Shown here one piece after another: positions 1 to 5,675 of a stretch of DNA of 7,697 nucleotides. Source of the DNA: an uncultured Christensenellaceae bacterium. Its GTDB lineage: Bacteria; Bacillota; Clostridia; Christensenellales; Pumilibacteraceae. Both the position numbers and the translations under genes were made by a program. Positions within the stretch are counted from its first letter, which is position 1. Every line of letters starts with the position of its first letter. Below the pieces are notes generated by a model, which ran no database searches, was not told the origin of the DNA, and worked only from the letters and a program-made list of their open reading frames with translations. The DNA lies in NCBI GenBank assembly GCA_910588315.1, contig CAJUQF010000094.1, positions 1-7,697 on the forward strand. Direction: 5' to 3'.

Positions 1-1
1 G

Positions 2-2350
2 ATAATGACGCGCACGTATGCGTTCGGCGGCACGAGCATTGCCGAGCATTGGCGCGACCCCGGTGTGACGGAAGAGAATCTCGAGTCCGCCGAGACCTGT
101 TGCAGTTATAATATGCTCAAGCTTGCCGACTATCTTTTCCGCTGGACGGGCGAGAAGAAATACGCCGATTATTACGAGAACGTTTATACAAATCACATTC
201 TCGCATCCATGGATCCGGATACCGGCGGCAAGACTTATCTTACCAACACCGCGTTCGGATATTATAAAATATATCATACGGCAGACAACAGTTTCTGGTG
301 CTGTGCGTGCAGCGGTATGGAAAACTTTGCGCAGCTGCCGCAGGGTATATATTACGCGGACCGCGACGGCGGCGTGCGCGTGAACATGTTCTATCCGTCC
401 GAGTATAAGGTTGCAGACGGGTTTACGCTCAAACAGTCGGGCAACTTCTATACCGACCAAAAGACAACGTTCACGATCGACGGCTCGGGAAGTAGAAAGA
501 TAGCTTTGCGCGTACCCGATTGGGCGAGCGAGACTACTGTAAAGATAAACGGTGTGATAGACAATACGCCTGCGACGGGCGGTTATATAGAGCTGACGCG
601 CGAGTGGGCGGACGGCGACGTTATAGAGTATTCCGTGCCGTTTTCATTCCGTCTCGATAAGCTTAAAGGCAGTACGCGCTCTTACGCGGTAATGTACGGT
701 CCGCTTCTTTTGGTAGCCGATCTCGGGACCGACGGCGTGTTAGATATCCAGGGCAGTCAACTTGCGTTCGGAACGCAGTATACCGGAAAGATAGTAAACA
801 AGATCGCGCTTGACGGGGATTTAAGCGATTGTGTGGCGGTCAATATTGCGGACGGCACGATAGAGGTGACCGTCTCGACACTCAATCAGGGCGATTTGAT
901 ATTCCGCCCGTTCAACAGAGTGTTCCATTCGCGCTACGGCATGTATTTCGAGTTCTATGATAAAGATGAAGATTTAGACGCCGATTATACCGTAAGCGGC
1001 AACGAAACGGGCTGCGAGTTCGACAGCATCGGCAATCTCGATATGTTCGCAGAGTACGGTTCTACGGGCGGCGGCAGAATGTTCGGCGTCGGGAACGGAT
1101 GGCTGCTCTCCCCGGCGAGCGGCGAAAACAAACTTATGGCGGGACTGTCGCTTAGTGGTTCATACGCGATCGACATCAAACTCGCGCCGTATACGCTCAA
1201 CGAAGGCATGAACGGCGGCGTGTACATTATGGCAAGCGGCGTCGGAAAGCCGCAGGACATGATAACCGCGTATAACATACAGGTCGAGCGCGACACGAAA
1301 GCGCCTACGTTCAGACTTAACGCATTCAAATTCGGCGGCGCGTTTCTCGGGTCCGTAAAGAGCGTAACACTGCCGTTCCCGGATGACGGTATAATCGATT
1401 TGCATATTCTTGTAAAGGACGGCAAGATCGCCGTTTTCGTCAACGGCAGTCGTAACGCCGCACTGACTTTCGACGTCGATACGTCGTTTATAACAGAGAC
1501 GGCGGGCGATGTCGGCATACGCGCGCAGGCATGTCGTATGAAGTATGACGGATTCAGAGTGGTCTCGTCGGAACTTCCCGTAGGCACCGACGTTTTGAGA
1601 AGTGCGATAGCCGTTGCGGAGAAGATCGACACCGATAAATACGTTGCGGCGGAAATAGCGCGGCTCGAGAGCGCGATAGCCGTTGCGAAAACGACTCTTG
1701 CCGACGGTTCTGCGACACAGGCTAAGATAAACGCGGCGAACTCGGCGCTTAGAAACGCGCTTGCGGAACTGAACAGAAAGGGCGACAGAGCTCTGCTCGA
1801 TATCGCATACGCCGCCGCGCTTAAACTCGATGCGCGCAATTATACGTCGGCGTCGTTCGACGCGGTAAAAGCGATACTCGACGAGATACATAACGCCGAT
1901 CTCGACGACATGTCTCAAACTGCGCTCGACGCGCTGTCGGATAGGCTTACAAACGCTGTCATGGCGCTTGTGGCAATGCCTGCGGACAGTTCGGCATTGA
2001 AAGCCGCCGTAACGGCAGCGGAATCGCTCAAAGCGTCCGACTATACGACGGAGAGTTATGCCGCGCTCAAGACGGCTATCGAAAAAGCCAAGGCATTGGG
2101 CGATAATGCGTCGGCTTCCGATGTCGACGGAGCGCTCATAGATTTGCTCGACGCGGAGACCAAGCTTGTAGTAAAAAGCGTCGGTTCTAACGGTGCAAGC
2201 ACCGATTCGGACGACGGCAATAACGGGCTTGCGATAGCGGCGATAGTCGTAAGCTCGATCATGCTTGCGGCGGTCATAGCGTTTACCGCAGTGCTTGTCA
2301 TCAAGCGTAAAAAACGCGATGGCGATAAAAAAGACGATAAACAATTATAA
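2..2350 (+). CDS. Surface-anchored GH127/GH146-type glycosidase (DUF1680), 5' end outside window
   Basis: This is probably a retaining beta-L-arabinofuranosidase acting outside the cell on arabinose-containing glycans. The frame is open to the left edge; the ATG at 5 lies inside the catalytic domain and is not the real start. Numbering from that Met, E14 fits the acid/base Glu of the family, and E30-T-C32 and C99-C100 fit the Glu-x-Cys and Cys-Cys ligands of the zinc-thiolate site, where one Cys is the nucleophile (known from Bifidobacterium HypBA1). The spacing E14 to E30 (16 residues) matches HypBA1. The CC-x-x-SGMEN context resembles the larger DUF1680/GH146 branch. Residues about 120-325 are the family's beta-sandwich region. 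Residues about 330-522 look like a concanavalin-type jelly roll. Residues about 528-724 are three FIVAR-like helical repeats. Residues 742-766 are a transmembrane helix followed by a Lys/Arg/Asp tail, without LPXTG. The family call is firm; the substrate is inferred. Confidence 0.88.
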   Translation: MMTRTYAFGGTSIAEHWRDPGVTEENLESAETCCSYNMLKLADYLFRWTGEKKYADYYENVYTNHILASMDPDTGGKTYLTNTAFGYYKIYHTADNSFWCCACSGMENFAQLPQGIYYADRDGGVRVNMFYPSEYKVADGFTLKQSGNFYTDQKTTFTIDGSGSRKIALRVPDWASETTVKINGVIDNTPATGGYIELTREWADGDVIEYSVPFSFRLDKLKGSTRSYAVMYGPLLLVADLGTDGVLDIQGSQLAFGTQYTGKIVNKIALDGDLSDCVAVNIADGTIEVTVSTLNQGDLIFRPFNRVFHSRYGMYFEFYDKDEDLDADYTVSGNETGCEFDSIGNLDMFAEYGSTGGGRMFGVGNGWLLSPASGENKLMAGLSLSGSYAIDIKLAPYTLNEGMNGGVYIMASGVGKPQDMITAYNIQVERDTKAPTFRLNAFKFGGAFLGSVKSVTLPFPDDGIIDLHILVKDGKIAVFVNGSRNAALTFDVDTSFITETAGDVGIRAQACRMKYDGFRVVSSELPVGTDVLRSAIAVAEKIDTDKYVAAEIARLESAIAVAKTTLADGSATQAKINAANSALRNALAELNRKGDRALLDIAYAAALKLDARNYTSASFDAVKAILDEIHNADLDDMSQTALDALSDRLTNAVMALVAMPADSSALKAAVTAAESLKASDYTTESYAALKTAIEKAKALGDNASASDVDGALIDLLDAETKLVVKSVGSNGASTDSDDGNNGLAIAAIVVSSIMLAAVIAFTAVLVIKRKKRDGDKKDDKQL
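1586..2176 (+). repeat. Three FIVAR-like helical repeats in the glycosidase
   Basis: Residues about 528-590, 593-658 and 661-724 of the glycosidase form three units of roughly 65 residues. Each opens with a helix rich in Ala and Leu, then a D/N-Y-T/V segment followed by a second helix (DKYVAAE, RNYTSASF, SDYTTESY), and ends in an Ala/Leu-rich helix. This is the pattern of FIVAR-type modules, which often act as spacers or sugar-binding units in Gram-positive surface enzymes. They lie directly before the membrane helix and would hold the catalytic head away from the cell. The assignment rests on pattern, not on a profile search. Confidence 0.65.
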
Positions 2351-2357
2351 TTTACGA

Positions 2358-2399
2358 GCGCCGGATCGCATTCGAAAATCAACGGGTGCGGTCCGGTGT
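2358..2399. promoter_or_regulatory. 17-bp hairpin between glycosidase and AraC gene
   Basis: Positions 2358-2374 pair with 2383-2399 without interruption, including several G-T wobbles, and leave an 8-base loop (AAAATCAA). The hairpin starts 7 bases after the glycosidase stop. No clean T run follows on either strand, so it is not a canonical terminator. It could be a weak terminator, an mRNA 3'-end stabiliser that lowers expression of the regulator relative to the enzyme, or an operator. Its right arm contains the GTG at 2386, the most upstream possible start of the next gene, which argues against that start. The structure is certain on paper; its role is not. Confidence 0.6.
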
Positions 2400-2418
2400 A
2401 TACGTAATTACGGATACC

Positions 2419-3300
2419 ATGCGCAGTTTCTATTTTAAATACAATATTAAATTGAGCCATATAGCATCGGGACGCGGTATAGTTACCGACGTGCATATCA
2501 CGCGCACGCTTGACGAATGCGAGTTGTTTCTCATGATAGACGGCGTTGCGAATATACGGCAGGGCAATGAGGAGTATGTTCTTAACAAGGGCGATTATCT
2601 CTTGACCGAGCGTAATATAGAATACGGCGGATCGGGTCCGATGAGCGGCGAATTTCACTGGCTGCATTTCGCATATCATGACGGCGAGGCATTTTTTGCG
2701 GACGAACCGCCGGTCGGCGAATATTTGCAGATACCCAAGCGCGGACATTTGTGCGACGGCGATGCGCTATCCGTACTCGATATACTGATAGAACAGTATG
2801 CCAAAAACGATAGTAAAAAAGCCGTGACCGATGCGCTCGTTCGCGCATTGCTCATCGACCTGAGCAAATCGGTCGACGGGGTCGCCGCGCCGCGCAGTAA
2901 AGACAAAAGATTTCAACCCATTATAGATTACTTCCATTGCAATCCGCACATAAACGATTTTCATGACGTAAAAGGCATGGCGGAGTTCTTCGGTTATAAC
3001 GAACGGTATCTTATACGTTTGTTTAAAAAGAATACCGGTATGTCGCCGCACGAATATCTGACCGAGAAAAAGATATTGCGCGCACAGGAAATGCTCGCCG
3101 ACAGCAATATGGCAATAAAGGAAATAGCGGGTATACTCAATTACGATTATTATTATTTTATGCGGCTCTTTCGCAAAGCGACGGGGATGTCGCCGACGGA
3201 GTTTCGTAAACGCGTTATACCGGATTGGGGACCGTACGTGTCGCAACATATCATCGATTACGGCAAAGTCGGTAAACCCGATAATGACGGCGATAAGTAA
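2419..3300 (+). CDS. AraC-family transcriptional regulator
   Basis: A 293-residue cytoplasmic DNA-binding regulator, normal length for the two-domain AraC class. Residues about 10-95 form a cupin-like sensor domain (strand-rich, with a LNKGDYLL turn typical of AraC_binding domains). Residues about 165-268 hold the two helix-turn-helix motifs. The first ends in RYLIRLFKKNTGMSPHEYL and the second in YYFMRLFRKATGMSPTEF, both very close to the family signature. The ATG at 2419 is preferred over an in-frame GTG at 2386 because the GTG lies in the stem of a strong hairpin. Neither start has a good ribosome binding site; only a weak CGGA precedes the ATG. The gene follows the glycosidase on the same strand after 68 bases, so it probably senses a sugar released from the enzyme's substrate and controls this locus. 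The ligand cannot be read from the sequence. Confidence 0.9.
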   Translation: MRSFYFKYNIKLSHIASGRGIVTDVHITRTLDECELFLMIDGVANIRQGNEEYVLNKGDYLLTERNIEYGGSGPMSGEFHWLHFAYHDGEAFFADEPPVGEYLQIPKRGHLCDGDALSVLDILIEQYAKNDSKKAVTDALVRALLIDLSKSVDGVAAPRSKDKRFQPIIDYFHCNPHINDFHDVKGMAEFFGYNERYLIRLFKKNTGMSPHEYLTEKKILRAQEMLADSNMAIKEIAGILNYDYYYFMRLFRKATGMSPTEFRKRVIPDWGPYVSQHIIDYGKVGKPDNDGDK

Positions 3301-3360
3301 AGCGAAACATAATCGAACGCATATGGATCTTGAGACGTGAACGTAAGACATTTTAATCGT

Positions 3361-3452
3361 GTAATTCGCAGGATGGTCAGACTCATGACCGCCGCTGCTT
3401 TGATTATTTCTTTACCATAATCGGATTGCAATGAGGTCTAAAGCTCTCTATA
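3361..3452 (+). repeat. Dispersed repeat, copy A (about 90 bp)
   Basis: Begins GTAATTCGCAGG and ends GGTCTAAAGCTCTCTATAG. It shares a 14-base exact core (GAGGTCTAAAGCTC) with copy C and the internal GATTATT-x-CTTTAC motif with copy B. Near its left end GGTCA (3375-3379) pairs with TGACC (3386-3390) around a 6-base loop, at the same place as the stronger hairpin of copy C. Its outer inverted ends are decayed. Confidence 0.65.
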
Positions 3453-3556
3453 GATGAATAAAGTTAATTCTTTGATCTATAAGATTTCTCGACAAGCTCG
3501 AAATGACACAATGGGCGATGATATGTCGTTCTTATTATGCAAAGCATTGATATTGC

Positions 3557-3642
3557 GCAATTCGTAGGGCGGTCAGACCGTCTGCCATTTCTTGGATTAT
3601 TGCTTTACCGCATGCGGAGCGCAAGGGTCTGCGCTACCTACG
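3557..3642 (+). repeat. Dispersed repeat, copy B (86 bp)
   Basis: Begins GCAATTCGTAGGGC (identical in copy C over 14 bases) and ends GCTACCTACG. The 16 bases at 3564-3579 form an imperfect inverted repeat with 3626-3641, pairing at 12 of 16 positions: an outer 5-bp block and an inner 6-bp block CAGACC/GGTCTG. The internal GCGGAGCGCAA (3614-3624) is identical in copy C. Inverted ends on a short non-coding unit give it the look of a miniature mobile or REP-like element. Confidence 0.7.
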
Positions 3643-3674
3643 AAGGTCGATTCGATTATTCCTTTACGTTATTC

Positions 3675-3696
3675 CATATACAAATATCCGTATATG
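3675..3696. repeat. Small AT-rich hairpin
   Basis: CATATAC at 3675-3681 pairs with GTATATG at 3690-3696 around an 8-base loop. It lies between repeat copies B and C, beside another GATTATT-x-CTTTAC motif at 3654-3667. A palindrome this short in AT-rich DNA could arise by chance. Confidence 0.35.
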
Positions 3697-3707
3697 TCTA
3701 TTCTGTT

Positions 3708-3727
3708 ATTGCTTTACTGTAAGCAAT
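3708..3727. repeat. Small hairpin before repeat fragment D
   Basis: ATTGCTT at 3708-3714 pairs with AAGCAAT at 3721-3727 around a 6-base loop. Its left half matches the ATTGCTTTAC motif inside copy B, so it may be what remains of another decayed repeat unit. No T run follows on the plus strand. Confidence 0.35.
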
Positions 3728-3735
3728 TATATTGT

Positions 3736-3757
3736 GTAATTCGCATAACAGGCAGAT
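3736..3757 (+). repeat. Dispersed repeat, fragment D (left end only)
   Basis: GTAATTCGCA followed shortly by CAGGCAGA matches the left ends of copies A and C. Similarity ends after about 22 bases. It is read as a truncated or strongly decayed copy lying 55 bases before copy C. Confidence 0.45.
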
Positions 3758-3790
3758 TCTTATTTTCTAACCGTGAAGAATTTTTATTGA

Positions 3791-3882
3791 GCAATTCGTA
3801 GGGCAGGCAGACCCGTGCCTGCCGTTTCATGAATCATTGTTTGTCTATAAGCGGAGCGCAACGAGGTCTAAAGCTCCCTACA
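3791..3882 (+). repeat. Dispersed repeat, copy C (about 92 bp)
   Basis: The best preserved copy. GTAGGG at 3798-3803 and CCCTAC at 3876-3881 are perfect inverted ends, and AGACC (3809-3813) with GGTCT (3865-3869) forms an inner inverted block. Inside, GGCAGGCA (3802-3809) pairs perfectly with TGCCTGCC (3816-3823) around a 6-base loop. All copies point the same way. Confidence 0.72.
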
Positions 3883-3931
3883 AACATCTTTCGATCATTG
3901 CATTTGTCGTGCTTTTGTTTATTCATGTAAT

Positions 3932-3975
3932 AAAACGAACCTGCCGTACTTGTTTGCATGTCGGCAGGTTCGTTT
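3932..3975 (-). terminator. Rho-independent terminator of the minus-strand operon
   Basis: Positions 3933-3946 pair perfectly with 3962-3975 (14 bp, GC-rich core CCTGCCG) around a 15-base loop. Read on the minus strand, the stem is followed by TTTTATTA. It lies about 38 bases after the stop of the phosphoesterase gene, where its terminator is expected. It may also stop plus-strand transcription from the AraC side, since a shorter T-rich run (GTTTCT) follows there. Confidence 0.85.
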
Positions 3976-4013
3976 CTGTGGGAGATAAATAAGCTTTCTT
4001 GATCGGGCGGTGT

Positions 4014-5675
4014 TTAAAAATGCAACGTATATTGATTTTGCATGTTGAAACACTTGTCGTACTTCGCGGAGTAGAACACGCAGTCTATCGTGCGTTTGCT
4101 TTCGTTGAAACGCATTAACATGACGGGATCTTCGCCCCATGCCGCACCGTTTACGCGCGAGCATTGCGGATCTATCAGCATGGATATTATCGTGTTGCCG
4201 TGGTCGCCGACGTCCGTGCGCACGACCGAGTCGTCCGTACAGTTGTGTCCGCAAAGCACCATAAATATGTTTTCGTAGCGGCGTATAAGCCCGTCGTAAA
4301 GCTGCATGCCGTCTGTAGCTTCGATATAGTTCGAAAAATCGTAGTTTGTCGCCGGGAACCTGCTCTTACCTGTCATGATAGAGCCGTCGGGGTCGAGATA
4401 ACCGTGAGTGTTGATTATGACGCGGCGGTCGGGATACGCCTCGCAAAGACGCCCCGCCCAGCGGATAACCGACATGCGCGGTCCGAATTCGAGATTTATG
4501 ACGAGATAGTCCACGCCGCCGGCGGTGAACAGGTTATACGTGTTGCTCATACTGCCTTGTTCGAATGCGCCGCCGAACCATGCGTTTTGCGAATACTTCG
4601 AGTAGGTGAAATATCTGTTGAACAAAACCGAACTGCGCGAGCGCGTGCTGTTGTCGTCGTAGTCGTGATTGCCCTGAACGAAAGAGTAGGGTACCGCGCC
4701 GTCGAGTACGGACATCTGTTCCGCAGCGGTGCGATAAAATCCTTCGACGCCTCCGTTGTCCGACAGGTCGCCTACCTGTATGGCAAAACTTATCTTTTGA
4801 CTTTCTGCATTGTTTTTTATCCATTGCATGGCGTTGTTGAGATCATTGGGGCGGTGATTGACCATCGACTGGATATCCGGTATGCCTACCAGCGTGTAAT
4901 CGTATTCGCCCGTACTCTCTATGGGAACGTACTTTTCGAACGTGACGAGCTCGGCGGTATTGCCCGAGCCGGAAGTTTCTTCGACTTGCTCTTTCGTCCA
5001 GGTATCGCCGAAATTCCAATTGCCGATAAGCGCGCCGTCATAGGTGTCGGTTATGTCCCGTTCCGCCATGTCATGCGCGATCCGTTCGCCGTCTATGGCG
5101 CCATTATACACCGTGATTTGCCGTACCGTGCCGTCTAACGGCTGTTTGTACATCGTCCAGTTTTTATAGTCGACGCCGATATTCATGGGCATTAAGCACA
5201 CCGCATCGCGAACTTTTACGCTTACCGTGCTGTCCGTTTCGCCGTCTATCCACAGCGTGAAAGTACGTAGTTCTTTGTCGCGGACGAGCGCGATATGATG
5301 CCAAGTCCCGTCGTTTATAGGCTCGTTGTCGAACGTGTGATCGAACGCGCCGTTGTCCCAAAAAACTCTGATCCTGCCGAGCGCATCCACTTCCCAATCC
5401 ACACTTCCGGTATATCCGATAATGTTGTTTAAATAGTTGCCCATGACCGTACCGCCGACCGAATATTCGGGAAGATTGACCCATGCTTCGAACGAGTCGG
5501 GCGAGCGCGTGAACGCGTCCGACAGTCTGTAATTGTACTTGTCGTCGGTCGAGTAGACCGTAACGGCTTTTCCCGAGTCGGCTTGCGCGTTTGCGACTTT
5601 GCCTCTTGCGCATATCGGCGCGGCGACGAGTGTAAGAGCGGTAAGCGCGACTATCGATTTTATGAATTTTTTCAT
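4014..5675 (-). CDS. Secreted LamG-domain calcineurin-like metallophosphoesterase
   Basis: A 553-residue exported protein. Residues 1-30 are a signal peptide: MKK start, hydrophobic stretch, and an A-N-A site suggesting cleavage after A30. Residues about 45-205 form a LamG-type jelly roll (DGTWHHIALVRD and LWIDGE are typical). Residues about 258-500 form a calcineurin-like phosphoesterase domain with GD (302-303), GNHD (335-338), NTHGY (422-426) and CGHN (475-478). Two metal motifs deviate: the usual first DxH reads D267-I-Q269, and the usual GHxH reads GH-N-C. The fold suggests hydrolysis of a phosphomonoester or phosphodiester outside the cell; the substrate is unknown. The ATG at 5675 has AAGGAG seven bases upstream. 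A longer in-frame start at 5804 would add an Arg-rich, non-export-like leader and is rejected. The gene overlaps the upstream one by ATGA and ends before a strong terminator. Confidence 0.88.
   Translation of the reverse strand: MKKFIKSIVALTALTLVAAPICARGKVANAQADSGKAVTVYSTDDKYNYRLSDAFTRSPDSFEAWVNLPEYSVGGTVMGNYLNNIIGYTGSVDWEVDALGRIRVFWDNGAFDHTFDNEPINDGTWHHIALVRDKELRTFTLWIDGETDSTVSVKVRDAVCLMPMNIGVDYKNWTMYKQPLDGTVRQITVYNGAIDGERIAHDMAERDITDTYDGALIGNWNFGDTWTKEQVEETSGSGNTAELVTFEKYVPIESTGEYDYTLVGIPDIQSMVNHRPNDLNNAMQWIKNNAESQKISFAIQVGDLSDNGGVEGFYRTAAEQMSVLDGAVPYSFVQGNHDYDDNSTRSRSSVLFNRYFTYSKYSQNAWFGGAFEQGSMSNTYNLFTAGGVDYLVINLEFGPRMSVIRWAGRLCEAYPDRRVIINTHGYLDPDGSIMTGKSRFPATNYDFSNYIEATDGMQLYDGLIRRYENIFMVLCGHNCTDDSVVRTDVGDHGNTIISMLIDPQCSRVNGAAWGEDPVMLMRFNESKRTIDCVFYSAKYDKCFNMQNQYTLHF

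Larger units (their letters stand above)
3301..4013. other. Gene-free convergent intergenic region carrying repeats
   Basis: About 700 bases between two convergent transcription units. The base composition is visibly more AT-rich than the flanking genes. Short open frames exist (for example 3537-3722 and 3592-3801, plus strand), but they run through the repeat copies, have no ribosome binding site and resemble no protein. The region holds three degenerate copies and a fragment of one repeat family, two small AT hairpins and a terminator. A short stretch at about 3483-3510 (TTTCTCGACAAGCTCGAAA core) is a separate imperfect palindrome. I see no tRNA, riboswitch or transposase remnant. Confidence 0.7.

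Noticed and set aside
1160..2344. Long antisense open frame (394 codons) opposite the glycosidase, with others at 985-1839 and 2056-2748
   Set aside because: They lie opposite strongly supported genes. Their proteins are Arg/Tyr-rich or Ser/Ala-rich shadows with no domain pattern and no ribosome binding site.
3328..3354. Possible terminator after the AraC gene (bulged stem TCTT-ACG/CGTAAGA followed by CATTTTAAT)
   Set aside because: The stem is only seven pairs with a three-base bulge and is low in GC, too weak to call.
3537..3801. Two small plus-strand open frames in the intergenic region
   Set aside because: They run across repeat copies and hairpins, overlap each other and have no start signals, so they are most likely chance frames.
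3361..3882. CRISPR array
   Set aside because: The repeats are about 90 bp, degenerate and irregularly spaced, with no short identical repeats separated by unique spacers of equal length and no cas gene nearby.
4164..5138. Plus-strand open frame of 324 codons opposite the phosphoesterase
   Set aside because: Its product is Val/Arg/Ala-rich without recognisable motifs. The minus-strand gene there has catalytic motifs, a signal peptide and a ribosome binding site.
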